Below are positions 1 through 8,288 of a stretch of DNA of 64,000 nt, in pieces. Position 1 is the first letter of the stretch. Each line of letters begins with the position of its first letter. This DNA is from Armatimonadota bacterium (lineage in GTDB: Bacteria; Armatimonadota; Armatimonadia; Armatimonadales; Armatimonadaceae). A model generated the notes under the pieces. That model saw only the letters and a list, made by a program, of their open reading frames with translations. It did no database searches and was not told the origin of the DNA. The translations under genes were made by a program, and so were the position numbers. The stretch covers positions 16,741 to 80,740 of the forward strand of contig JAPLCP010000133.1 of NCBI GenBank assembly GCA_026392155.1, written 5' to 3'.

Positions 1-2
1 AA

Positions 3-845
3 GGCGGGCGTGTTGCTCGCTTTGGGACCGCTCCGTTTAGCCGTCAGCCCGCCGCCGCTGACTTTAAGAGCACAGAGGCCGCCTATGCTGCGGCTTATCA
101 GACGGGCCTAGAGCTACGCACGGTCGGGGTGAGTGCCAACTTTGCGCCTGTCGCCGACATTAACTCTAACCCTGCGAATCCGGTGATCGGAGATCGGAGC
201 TTCGGTTCGACCGTTAATGACGTGGTTCCTATGGTTGAGGCTCAGGTGCGGGGCTACGCAGCAGCGGGGATACTTGCCTGCCTGAAGCACTTTCCCGGCC
301 ATGGAGATACCGCCACCGACTCGCATTTTGCCCTCCCAACCCTGTCGCACTCCCTCGACACGATGAGAGTGCGCGAGCTGGTTCCCTTTCAAGCGGGAAT
401 CGCGGCGGGAGTGCCTGCGGTGATGACGGCCCACATTCTCTTCCCCGACTTAGATGCTGAGCTGCCCGCCACGATGAGCCCGACGATCCTCACGGAGCTA
501 CTTCGAGGACAGCTTGGTTTTGATGGCTTGATCGTCACGGACTGCCTGGAGATGAAAGCCGTCGCCGAGCGCTGGGGAACCGCCCAGGCCGCGCTCGCTG
601 CTGTGAAAGCGGGAGCCGATATGGTGCTGGTCTGCCACACATTAGAGCGCCAGCGCGAGACCTATGCGTTGCTTCTTGCCGCCGCTCGCTCGGGGGAGCT
701 ACCTGCCACCCGCCTCGACGATGCCGTGGCCCATGTACTCGCGGCCAAAGCCACTCTCTTGCCGCTTCCCTACGACCCCACGCTTCTTCAGGGAGTCCAA
801 CACCAGGCTACAGTCACAGCTCTCGGGGCCGAGGCTCCGGTTTAA
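3..845 (+). CDS. Glycoside hydrolase family 3 (beta-N-acetylhexosaminidase-like), 5' truncated by window edge
   Basis: The reading frame is open from position 3, so the N-terminus lies outside the window. The visible part begins GGRVARFG, the end of the usual (D/Q)EGGxVxR motif of NagZ-type GH3 enzymes. KHFPGHGDTATDSH follows, the sugar-binding loop with the Asp-His pair typical of N-acetylglucosaminidases, and then IVTDCLEMKAV, whose Asp is the expected nucleophile. About 280 residues are present, matching a single-domain NagZ-like enzyme. Probable role: release of terminal N-acetylhexosamine from peptidoglycan fragments or other glycans; the substrate is inferred. Its 3' end overlaps the convergent glycoamylase-like gene by 32 bp. 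Confidence 0.85.
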   Translation, partial: GGRVARFGTAPFSRQPAAADFKSTEAAYAAAYQTGLELRTVGVSANFAPVADINSNPANPVIGDRSFGSTVNDVVPMVEAQVRGYAAAGILACLKHFPGHGDTATDSHFALPTLSHSLDTMRVRELVPFQAGIAAGVPAVMTAHILFPDLDAELPATMSPTILTELLRGQLGFDGLIVTDCLEMKAVAERWGTAQAALAAVKAGADMVLVCHTLERQRETYALLLAAARSGELPATRLDDAVAHVLAAKATLLPLPYDPTLLQGVQHQATVTALGAEAPV

Positions 846-1995
846 AACCCGCAGCTGTCAGGCCACGCCTGAGATACGGATGCTCTCCAACCAGTTTCCA
901 GAGCAGGCCGGTTTTTGAGTTTTCCCAGGCAAGGAGCGCCATGCCCAGGTCAATCCCGATGACATCTTGGTCGAACCAGTTTTTATCGGCGTTGAGGGCA
1001 TTGGAGAGTCCGTAGCGCCCCGTAATTTTTGCTCCAAAGCGCTTCTGAAGCGCCACCAGAGCTTGTTTTGCTTGCTCTGGGACAAAGAGAACTCCCGCCA
1101 TCGCTGCGGTGGGAGCCACCGTGCCATCATGCTCGCCCTCGCGTGGAGATTGCGCACCGTAGCCAACGGGTGGTGGCTGATCACAGGCATTGATTCCCCA
1201 GATCCCCTCACGGTAGGTCACGAACCTCTCGGCGTTCTTTGCGCAGAAGGCGACATGGTGCTCATGGGAGCGCTGGAAGAGTGCCCACCAGTCGCGGCCC
1301 TGACGGTCTCTTTGCCCCTTCAAGTTCACATAGCCGGGCGTCATCTGCGCCCAGAAGATCGGCACGGCGGGGTTCTCGGTGAAGCTCAGCGCATCCCACG
1401 AGGCTTGTGGCAAAGGGTGGGTTGGCGTACCCAGTGCCAAGAGATAGAGGTAGCTTGCCTCCGTGTAGCCACTCCAGCGCGCCTCTAAAAAGCCCGACTC
1501 CGGCTTCCAGCCCATGCTGGGGGCAAGATTTTTGCCCCCGTTTTGGATCCAGCGCCAGTCGGCGCGGGCCACGAGAGCATCGGCGAGCTTGGCACACTCC
1601 CCTTTGAAATAGCGCCCAGCGGCCAGGGCTCCCAAAAAGAGCAGCGCGGAGTCAATGGATGAGAGCTCGCAGCTCCAGACCCGCTTGCCATCGCGCCAGT
1701 CTATAAAGTGGTAGAAAAAGCCATGTTCGTGGGAGAGCTGACTGCTCAGAAAATGCAGGGTAAGGAGGGCACGTTTCTGCGCCTCAGCTTTCTTGATCCA
1801 GCCACGGCTTGCCGCGATGGGGAGTGCGGCAAGTGCGTAGCCTGTGGCGGCCACGGAGGCGACTGTATAGTCATCAGCCTTCCCGATATTTTTTGCCCGG
1901 TCTTTCGTCAGGCCCGTCTGAGGATTTGTCTCCTGCCAGAAAAACGCAAAGGCCCGCTGGGCGAGCGTCTCAAGCGAGAGGTTAGTCGTCGTCAT
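814..1995 (-). CDS. Glycoamylase-like family protein (PF10091-type)
   Basis: A 393-residue protein with the alpha/alpha-toroid look of the glycoamylase family: an N-terminal RAFAFFWQETNPQTGLTKDR stretch, ID(S/T)ALL repeats and a C-terminal FDQDVIGIDLGMALLA segment. I chose ATG 1995 over the longer frame to 2127 because the extra residues overlap the upstream gene and look non-native, and because the family begins about ten residues before the AFxFFW motif. It overlaps the upstream acidic gene by 14 bp, so the two are probably co-translated. No signal peptide is visible. Members are thought to act on glucans, but the substrate here is unknown. Confidence 0.8.
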   Translation of the reverse strand: MTTTNLSLETLAQRAFAFFWQETNPQTGLTKDRAKNIGKADDYTVASVAATGYALAALPIAASRGWIKKAEAQKRALLTLHFLSSQLSHEHGFFYHFIDWRDGKRVWSCELSSIDSALLFLGALAAGRYFKGECAKLADALVARADWRWIQNGGKNLAPSMGWKPESGFLEARWSGYTEASYLYLLALGTPTHPLPQASWDALSFTENPAVPIFWAQMTPGYVNLKGQRDRQGRDWWALFQRSHEHHVAFCAKNAERFVTYREGIWGINACDQPPPVGYGAQSPREGEHDGTVAPTAAMAGVLFVPEQAKQALVALQKRFGAKITGRYGLSNALNADKNWFDQDVIGIDLGMALLAWENSKTGLLWKLVGEHPYLRRGLTAAGFKPEPRPREL

Positions 1996-2326
1996 CGTCG
2001 AAGGGCTCGTCGTCGGCTGCCCCTGAGGTATCGGTGTAGTGGCTGATCTCCTCGCCCCGGAAGACGGTGATAAGAAAGTCCTCACGGTCGAAGTTAGGCA
2101 GATAGGACTGCGCAATGTCATCGTCAATCTGCGCGATCAGCCCTTCTTCTTGCTCCACCGGGAGATCTGCTTCCAGAATCAAGGTGCCGTGGATGGTGTC
2201 ATGGGCATAGTGCAGGTCAATCTGCCCAATACGTCGGTCATCGTCCCAGATGAGATAGACCTCGCTGCTCTGAGTGCGGACAAGCCGGATGAGTTTATAG
2301 TTGGTGGGGACGCGGTCTTCGTTCAT
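1982..2326 (-). CDS. Small acidic protein, unknown function
   Basis: A 114-residue protein from ATG 2326; a TTG three codons upstream is possible. It ends in a run of Asp residues (FDDDDD) and is acidic throughout, with no membrane segment or signal. I do not recognise a family. It sits between ftsH and the glycoamylase-like gene on the same strand and overlaps the latter by 14 bp. The ftsH terminator hairpin ends only 14 nt before the ATG and no Shine-Dalgarno sequence is visible, so expression depends either on read-through or on a promoter inside the end of ftsH. It is accepted as real because of length, spacing and overlap. Confidence 0.6.
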   Translation of the reverse strand: MNEDRVPTNYKLIRLVRTQSSEVYLIWDDDRRIGQIDLHYAHDTIHGTLILEADLPVEQEEGLIAQIDDDIAQSYLPNFDREDFLITVFRGEEISHYTDTSGAADDEPFDDDDD

Positions 2327-2340
2327 GCCAGACAAAATAA

Positions 2341-2372
2341 TACCGCCGGGCGAAGGTTTTCGCCCGGCGGTA
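2341..2372 (-). terminator. Rho-independent terminator after ftsH
   Basis: Perfect 14-bp inverted repeat (2341-2354 with 2359-2372) around a 4-nt loop. On the minus strand it is followed by TTATTTTGTC. It begins 11 nt after the ftsH stop codon. The plus-strand side is also T-rich, but no plus-strand gene ends here. Confidence 0.85.
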
Positions 2373-2383
2373 CGATTTCTTTT

Positions 2384-4387
2384 TTACGCGATGCCTGGTT
2401 CGAGGCGCGTGGGACGTGGGCTACTGGGCCGTGTTGCCGCTGGCTCGCTGGGCTCCGAGGGAGCAGGTGGTGCAGGTGGCTCCTGCGGCTTGCTCGGTGG
2501 CTCAGGCTTCCGTCCTCCGATACTGGGCGCGATGGCATCCTGAATCAGAGCCAGGAACTCGTCGCGATCCAGTGTCTCACGCTCGATCAGGGCATCCGTC
2601 AGGCGGTCTAGGACAACCCGGTTGGTGCGGAGAATATCTTCGGCACGCTGGTAGTTGCGGTCAATGATATTCTGAATGTCTTCGTCCACGATCTTGGCGA
2701 CTTCATCCGAGTAGTCCCGCTCTTCCATTCCTCCGCTGCCACCCAGGAAGCCATTGCCATGGCGCTTGCCGATGCGACGGTTGCCTAGGCGCTCACTCAT
2801 CCCGAACTCACAGACCATCGCCCGTGCAATCTCGGTGACCTGCCCTAGGTCGTTGGAAGCCCCCGTATCGAGGCCGCCTTCCTGACCATAGGCTAAAATC
2901 TCCGCGATTCGCCCGCCTAGTGCCATGGCGATCATGTCTTCCATCTCGGCCTTGGTCTGGTTGTAGCGATCCTCTGTAGGGAGAGTAATCGTCACGCCCA
3001 GTGCCCGACCACGCGGCAGGATCGTCACTTTGTGCAGGGGGTTGGCATGCTCCAGAAGCTCGGCGATGAGGGCATGACCTGCCTCATGAACCGCCGTACG
3101 GCGCTTGGCGACTGCGGTCATCAGGCGGTTTTTGCGTGCGGGCCCCATCATCTCGCGGTCAATCGCCTCTTCAAACTCGGACATCCCGATCTTGGTTTTC
3201 TCGCGACGAGCCGCCAGAATCGCGGCCTCGTTGACCAGGTTGGCCAGCTCGGCACCCGCAAAACCCGGTGTGCGCTTGGAGATACTCTCCAGGTTCACGT
3301 CGTCGTCCATGGGCTTGCCACGGGTATGAACCCCAAGAATCGCCTCGCGGCCCTTGGCATCGGGAGCATCCACCACCACGCGACGGTCAAAACGTCCTGG
3401 ACGAAGTAGAGCGGGATCGAGCACATCGGGGCGGTTGGTGGCAGCGATCAAGATCACACCCGAGTTCGGATCGAAGCCATCCATCTCGACCAAGAGCTGA
3501 TTGAGGGTCTGCTCACGCTCGTCGTGGCCACCGCCCCAGCCTGCGCCACGCTGGCGACCGACAGCATCAATCTCATCAATAAAGACAAGCGCCGGGCGGT
3601 TCTGGCGAGCCGTGTCGAAGAGATCGCGGACGCGGCTTGCACCCACCCCGACAAACATCTCCACAAAGTCCGAGCCTGAGATATGGAAGAAGGGAACTTG
3701 TGCCTCACCCGCAATCGCACGGGCCAGCAGGGTCTTACCTGAGCCGGGAGGGCCCAGTAGCAGAACTCCCTTCGGAATCTTAGCGCCGAGCGCTTGGAAG
3801 CGGCGGGCGTTCTTCAGAAAATCCACGATCTCCTGGAGCTCTTGCTTGGCCTCTTCCACACCCGCGACATCGTCGAACGTGACCTTGGGCACGTTCTCAC
3901 TAGGACGGCGGTGGCGCGCCTTGGTGAAGTTCATCGCCTGGTTGTTGCCATTTTGGGCCGCGCGGCTGAAGATCATGTAGATCACGCCCGCTCCGAGCAC
4001 CAGCGCTAAAACGGGCAGGAGTGAGGCGAGGACGTAGTCCATCGGGCCTTCCGGCTCCCAGCCAAATGCCACTCCTTTTTCGCTCAGGAGTTTGGTAAGA
4101 CGGCTACGCTCCGGTTGGTCCGGGGGGAGCGCGACTTGGAAGTCGAGCTTGTTACTGACGGCACCTGGGGCATTGGAGTGGTACTTACCCGTGAAGGTGC
4201 CTTTATGAAACTTCCCAGAAGCAATGATCTTACCTGAGTTAACTTTTTCCAGGAACTCGCTGTACTCAAGCTGCTGTGGCGCGTTAAACCAGGGGAAAGA
4301 CGTGCGCGAGAGTGATCCTCTGAATAAGAAGAAACCCACGGCGATCACGGAAACGACTAGCAACCCCAGTCGTAAAATACGGTTCAA
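2384..4387 (-). CDS. ftsH: ATP-dependent zinc metalloprotease FtsH
   Basis: A 667-residue membrane AAA+ protease that extracts and degrades membrane and short-lived cytosolic proteins. Visible in order: TM helix about 5-24, periplasmic segment, TM helix about 117-140, Walker A GPPGSGKT at 212-219, Walker B LVFIDEID about 267-274, second region of homology with the Arg finger (RPGRFDRR), zinc motif HEAGH at 434-438 and the third ligand region [10 protein letters not shown] near 506-515. The last 45 residues form a Pro/Glu/Ser-rich tail ending in ARG-type sequence, longer than in E. coli. Monocistronic: own promoter candidate upstream and a strong terminator downstream. Confidence 0.98.
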   Translation of the reverse strand: MNRILRLGLLVVSVIAVGFFLFRGSLSRTSFPWFNAPQQLEYSEFLEKVNSGKIIASGKFHKGTFTGKYHSNAPGAVSNKLDFQVALPPDQPERSRLTKLLSEKGVAFGWEPEGPMDYVLASLLPVLALVLGAGVIYMIFSRAAQNGNNQAMNFTKARHRRPSENVPKVTFDDVAGVEEAKQELQEIVDFLKNARRFQALGAKIPKGVLLLGPPGSGKTLLARAIAGEAQVPFFHISGSDFVEMFVGVGASRVRDLFDTARQNRPALVFIDEIDAVGRQRGAGWGGGHDEREQTLNQLLVEMDGFDPNSGVILIAATNRPDVLDPALLRPGRFDRRVVVDAPDAKGREAILGVHTRGKPMDDDVNLESISKRTPGFAGAELANLVNEAAILAARREKTKIGMSEFEEAIDREMMGPARKNRLMTAVAKRRTAVHEAGHALIAELLEHANPLHKVTILPRGRALGVTITLPTEDRYNQTKAEMEDMIAMALGGRIAEILAYGQEGGLDTGASNDLGQVTEIARAMVCEFGMSERLGNRRIGKRHGNGFLGGSGGMEERDYSDEVAKIVDEDIQNIIDRNYQRAEDILRTNRVVLDRLTDALIERETLDRDEFLALIQDAIAPSIGGRKPEPPSKPQEPPAPPAPSEPSEPAATRPSSPRPTRLEPGIA

Positions 4388-4453
4388 ACGGAAAGCCTCC
4401 TCGGGGCACGGGGACGCTCAAAGCGCCTCAGCAACCCCGCCAACAGTACGGGT

Positions 4454-4459
4454 AGTATA
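4454..4459 (-). promoter_or_regulatory. Candidate -10 box for ftsH
   Basis: TATACT on the minus strand, 66 nt upstream of the ftsH ATG. No good -35 is seen at 16-18 nt. The 183-bp gap to the divergent gene at 4571 otherwise shows no feature. Confidence 0.35.
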
Positions 4460-4557
4460 CCACGCAGGGATTATCGGGCTCAGGGACGTTTCTCTCCACT
4501 GTCTGCCCTAACTTGATTAACAGTACGTTATCTGAGGCGCTACGGTTCCCGAAAGGG

Positions 4558-4563
4558 TACACT
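4558..4563 (+). promoter_or_regulatory. Candidate -10 box next to the 4571 start
   Basis: TACACT ending 7 nt before the GTG at 4571. This would give a leaderless or nearly leaderless message, the same arrangement as at several other genes in the window. No convincing -35. Confidence 0.35.
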
Positions 4564-4570
4564 ACGCCTT

Positions 4571-5041
4571 GTGCAAGAGGCTTTTTTTGTGCGTAGCGCC
4601 TCACCTGGTGCCGTTTTGCGTTTTCTGGAGCGCTTAGCGCGGCGTGACGAGCCGCTTCCTGCGGAGCTTCTGATCTCCGATGCGGTTGGGCCGTGGCAGT
4701 GGCGGGCGCTCCCTGTCGCGGGTCTGGCGAGTGTCGCTCCACGCCTCGCGTTGGCGTTCTCGTCGGATGTCTTTCATCTGCAAGAGATGCCCGCTGGCTG
4801 GTCGTGGACACGCTATGAGAGTGCAGGCGCGGCGGAGTACGGGGCGCTAGCAAAGAAGCGGCTCTGGGAGCGCAGCTCGCCCGTCGAGCGCTGGGCAAGC
4901 GTGCATGGCCTCCCGCTCACTCGCCTGACACGACCTCCGAAAGTAATTGACTATGAGACGGTCGCGCAGCTTGACCAGCGCAGCCTGCTTTTAGAAGACA
5001 TGCCACGTCTTTATCGCTTCCCACTTCAGGCGATACAATAA
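4571..5041 (+). CDS. Hypothetical protein upstream of ispH
   Basis: A 156-residue protein starting at GTG 4571, not recognised as a known family. It is soluble, rich in Leu, Arg and Trp, and has no signal peptide. The stop is 6 nt before the ispH ATG, so it is very likely the first gene of the ispH transcription unit. An antisense frame of equal length (4428-4898) exists, but it overlaps the ftsH promoter region and has a shadow-like composition. Confidence 0.55.
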   Translation: MQEAFFVRSASPGAVLRFLERLARRDEPLPAELLISDAVGPWQWRALPVAGLASVAPRLALAFSSDVFHLQEMPAGWSWTRYESAGAAEYGALAKKRLWERSSPVERWASVHGLPLTRLTRPPKVIDYETVAQLDQRSLLLEDMPRLYRFPLQAIQ

Positions 5042-5047
5042 TCCTTG

Positions 5048-6019
5048 ATGAACGTTCTTCTGGCGGGTCCGCGCGGCTTCTGTGCGGGAGTGGATCGGGC
5101 GATTGAGATTGTGGAAGTGGCGCTGGAGGTCTATGGCGCACCTCTCTACGTGCGACATGAGATCATCCACAACGAGCATGTCGTGGCACGGCTACGGAAG
5201 CGCGGCGTAGTCTTCACCGACTTCCTGAGCGATGTCCCGGAGGGCAGTAACCTGATCTTCTCGGCCCATGGCGTCTCGCCCGCCATTCGCGAAGAAGCAA
5301 AAGAGCGGCAGCTCAATGTGATAGACGGCACCTGCCCGCTGGTCACCAAGATCCACCTAGAAGTCCATAAGTTTCTCAAGCGTGGCTACGGGATATTCTT
5401 CATCGGGCACCGGGGCCATGTCGAGACCGAAGGCACGATGGGCGAGGCACCGGGAAAGCTGATCTTAGTCTGTGAGGAGCACGAGGTGGCGAGTCTGCCC
5501 GAGCCGCCCGACGAAAAGCTGATCTATCTGACGCAGACAACCCTCTCGATTGATGAGACGCGCGGCATTGTGGACGCGCTCAAGGCACGCTTTCCCCGGA
5601 TGGAGAACCCGCCATCATCGGACATCTGCTACGCCACTCAGAACCGCCAAGACGCCGTGAAAGTGCTCGCCCAGAAAGCCGATACGATCCTGGTGATCGG
5701 CTCGCAGACCTCGTCCAACTCCCGCAGCCTGCGCCAGGTCGCCGAAGCACACGGAGCCCGCGCCTTTCTCATCGACGATGCCAGCTTCCTCACCGACGCC
5801 ATGCTCGACGGCGCACAGACCGTCGGCGTGACCTCCGGCGCGTCTGCCCCCGAGGATGTTTTTCAAGGTGTTGTCGAAGCGCTCAAGGCCCGTGGCGCGA
5901 CAAGTGTCGAGGAGTTTATCGTGCTCGAAGAAGATGTCGAGTTCAAGCTCCCACCCGGCTTGGTGCAGCTCCTCCCCCCTAACCCCCGTCGGACGGGGGC
6001 TAGGGGGGCGGTCAGGTAA
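5048..6019 (+). CDS. ispH: 4-hydroxy-3-methylbut-2-enyl diphosphate reductase IspH
   Basis: Last step of the MEP isoprenoid pathway: an iron-sulfur enzyme converting HMBPP to IPP and DMAPP. The three conserved cluster cysteines are at residues 12 (GFCAGV), 96 (GTCPLV) and 194 (DICYATQNRQ). ATG 5048 is preferred to the adjacent TTG 5045. The 323-residue length matches the family except for the last 15 or so residues (LPPNPRRTGARGAVR), which are encoded by a GC-rich palindromic repeat that has taken over the 3' end of the gene. A fucosidase gene follows 9 nt later. Confidence 0.97.
   Translation: MNVLLAGPRGFCAGVDRAIEIVEVALEVYGAPLYVRHEIIHNEHVVARLRKRGVVFTDFLSDVPEGSNLIFSAHGVSPAIREEAKERQLNVIDGTCPLVTKIHLEVHKFLKRGYGIFFIGHRGHVETEGTMGEAPGKLILVCEEHEVASLPEPPDEKLIYLTQTTLSIDETRGIVDALKARFPRMENPPSSDICYATQNRQDAVKVLAQKADTILVIGSQTSSNSRSLRQVAEAHGARAFLIDDASFLTDAMLDGAQTVGVTSGASAPEDVFQGVVEALKARGATSVEEFIVLEEDVEFKLPPGLVQLLPPNPRRTGARGAVR
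5974..6008. repeat. Palindromic GC-rich element in the ispH 3' end (copy C)
   Basis: Two 17-nt arms (5974-5990 and 5992-6008) complementary except at one position, sharing the core CCCCCCTAACCCCCG with the copies at 21922-21966 and 31132-31174. It encodes the aberrant IspH C-terminus and would form a strong hairpin in the mRNA just before the fucosidase gene. Confidence 0.8.
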
Positions 6020-6028
6020 AATACCCTC

Positions 6029-7417
6029 ATGAAACGCACACATTTAGACGCGGACCGCGAGCGACGAATGGCCTGGTTCCGCGAAGCACGCTTTGGGATG
6101 TTTATTCACTGGGGCCTCTACGCCGTGCCGGGCGGGGTCTGGAAGGGGCGCGATATTGGCGGGGTCGGGGAGTGGATTTTTAACTCCGCACAGCTCACGG
6201 TCGCTGACTACGAGCCGCTTCAGTCACAGTTCAATCCCGTGAAGTTCAGCGCCAAAGAGTGGGTGACCACAGCAAAAAACGCGGGGATGCGCTATATCGT
6301 CATCACCAGCAAGCACCACGATGGATTTTGTTTATGGGATAGTAAGCTCACCGACTGGGACGTGATGGGGACACCGTTCAAGCGCGATATTTTGAAAGAA
6401 TTGGCGCAAGAGTGCCAGAAGCAGAAAATCAAGCTGTGTTTTTATCACTCGATCATGGACTGGCACCACCCCGACTATCTCCCACGCCGTGGCTGGGATA
6501 AGCGCCCGACGGCTGAGGCGAATTTTGGTCGCTACATCGAGTACATGAAGGGCCAGCTCAAGGAGCTTCTTACCAACTACGGCCCGATTGGAATCGCCTG
6601 GTTCGACGGGGAGTGGGAAGGCACCTGGACCCACGACAAGGGCGAGGACTTGTATAAGTTTGTGCGCTCGCTCCAGCCCAGTATTATTGTCAATAACCGC
6701 GTGGATAAAGGCCGCCAGGGCATGGCCGGGATGACCAAGGGGGACTTTGCGGGTGACTACGGTACGCCTGAGCAAGAGATTCCCGCCAATGGCTTTGGTG
6801 AGGGCGTGGACTGGGAGTCGTGCATGACCCTCAACGACACCTGGGGTTTTAAGAGCAAGGACACGAACTGGAAGTCCACGGAGACGCTTCTCAAAAATCT
6901 CATTGACTGCGCCAGCAAAGGCGGCAACTATCTACTCAATGTCGGCCCAACGCCGGAGGGCACGTTTCCGCAGCCAATTGTCGAGCGCCTTAATATGATG
7001 GGCAAGTGGCTCAAGGCACACGGTGAGGCGATCTACGGCACGCAGGCCAGCCCGTTTCCCAAGCCGCTCCCCTGGGGCCGTGTGACGCGCAAGGGCAACA
7101 AGCTCTACCTACATGTTTTTGATACCACTCAGGCACAAATTACCCTGCCCGGACTCAAGACCAAGCTCAAGGGCGCACGGACACTGGCAGGCTATACGAA
7201 GTCTAGCATGCTCACCGTGGACTCGCGCGGCAACCGCACAGGCTCGCTTACACTGGGCAAAGAGCGTATTCCCGTGATTGCCGTTGGTCGCCCGGAAGGT
7301 GTCACGCTCACGCTCCCCGAGGCACTCAAAGGTCAGCTCCTCCCCGTAATTGTACTGGAGCTTGATGGAGTTCCTGCTGTGGAGCCTTTGCAACTTCTGT
7401 CTGCTCCCATAAAATAG
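6029..7417 (+). CDS. Alpha-L-fucosidase, GH29
   Basis: A 462-residue GH29 enzyme hydrolysing terminal alpha-L-fucosides. Signatures: FIHWGLYAVPGG near residue 27, SKHHDGFCLWDS near 93, WFDGEW near 191-196 with the nucleophile Asp about 193, and LLNVGPTPEG before a C-terminal beta-sandwich. No signal peptide, so it is probably intracellular, acting on imported fuco-oligosaccharides; location is inferred. It starts 9 nt after ispH and is probably in the same unit, followed after 46 nt by an ABC transporter pair. Confidence 0.93.
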   Translation: MKRTHLDADRERRMAWFREARFGMFIHWGLYAVPGGVWKGRDIGGVGEWIFNSAQLTVADYEPLQSQFNPVKFSAKEWVTTAKNAGMRYIVITSKHHDGFCLWDSKLTDWDVMGTPFKRDILKELAQECQKQKIKLCFYHSIMDWHHPDYLPRRGWDKRPTAEANFGRYIEYMKGQLKELLTNYGPIGIAWFDGEWEGTWTHDKGEDLYKFVRSLQPSIIVNNRVDKGRQGMAGMTKGDFAGDYGTPEQEIPANGFGEGVDWESCMTLNDTWGFKSKDTNWKSTETLLKNLIDCASKGGNYLLNVGPTPEGTFPQPIVERLNMMGKWLKAHGEAIYGTQASPFPKPLPWGRVTRKGNKLYLHVFDTTQAQITLPGLKTKLKGARTLAGYTKSSMLTVDSRGNRTGSLTLGKERIPVIAVGRPEGVTLTLPEALKGQLLPVIVLELDGVPAVEPLQLLSAPIK

Positions 7418-7463
7418 GTATTTTTGCAACCAAATCGCCTCGCTGAGTGTTCTTGGTGGTACG

Positions 7464-8288
7464 ATGCTCGAACTTAAGAACCTGACCAAGCGCTACGGCG
7501 AGCGGGTCGCAGTCGACCGGCTCTCGCTGTGCGTAAAGCGCGGGGAGCGTTTTGGGCTGCTCGGTCCCAATGGCGCAGGCAAGACCACGACGATCTCGAT
7601 GCTGGTCGGTGCCCTCAAGCCCGATAGCGGCGAGATTCTCTTTAATGGGGAGCCTCTTTCTGGTGAGTGTGACCCGCTCAAGCGCAAGATTGGCTACGTG
7701 CCGCAAGAGCTGGCGCTCTACGAAGATCTCACGGCGGCGGAGAACCTGCGCTTCTTTGGGGCGGTCTATGGCCTGGGCAGCGCAAAGCTCACCGAGCGCG
7801 TGGCGTATGGCCTGGAGGTGGCGGGGCTGACGGATCGGGCGAGGAGCCGGGTGCGAGCCTACTCGGGCGGGATGAAGCGCCGCTTGAACCTAGCCGCCGC
7901 GCTTCTTCATGAGCCGGAGCTATTGGTGCTCGATGAGCCCACGGTTGGTGTAGACCCGCAGAGCCGCAATGCCATCTTTGAGGCGCTGGAGAAGCTCGCG
8001 ACGGAGGGAATTACCCTGCTCTACACCACACACTACATGGAAGAGGTCGAGCGCCTCTGCGAAAGAATTGCGATCATGGATCAGGGACAGATTGTCGCTG
8101 AAGGGACGCAGGCCGAGCTTCGTGAGCTGCTGCCGACAGCGCAGAAACGTGCGATTACTTTGGAGGCCGACGAGGCGCTCTTAGAGCTACTGAAATCCCA
8201 CGGGCTAAGCTGGCAAGAGGCCACGGAGCGCGGTGGGCTGGAGTCTGTTTTTCTGCACCTAACCGGAAGGAGCCTGCGCGACGCATGA
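7464..8288 (+). CDS. ABC transporter ATP-binding protein (ABC-2/DrrA-NatA type)
   Basis: A 274-residue ATPase subunit. Walker A GPNGAGKTTT near residue 33, signature YSGGMKRR near 133, Walker B LLVLDEPTVGVDP and the switch His in TTHYMEEVERL. The C-terminal 70 residues are the extension common to drug and sodium exporters of this class. It overlaps the permease gene by 4 bp (ATGA), so the two form one exporter. The substrate is unknown. Confidence 0.95.
   Translation: MLELKNLTKRYGERVAVDRLSLCVKRGERFGLLGPNGAGKTTTISMLVGALKPDSGEILFNGEPLSGECDPLKRKIGYVPQELALYEDLTAAENLRFFGAVYGLGSAKLTERVAYGLEVAGLTDRARSRVRAYSGGMKRRLNLAAALLHEPELLVLDEPTVGVDPQSRNAIFEALEKLATEGITLLYTTHYMEEVERLCERIAIMDQGQIVAEGTQAELRELLPTAQKRAITLEADEALLELLKSHGLSWQEATERGGLESVFLHLTGRSLRDA

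Noticed and set aside
4428..4898. 156-codon minus-strand frame opposite the 4571-5041 gene
   Set aside because: Overlaps the ftsH promoter region, His/Arg/Pro-rich, no plausible start signal. The plus-strand frame has operon spacing to ispH.
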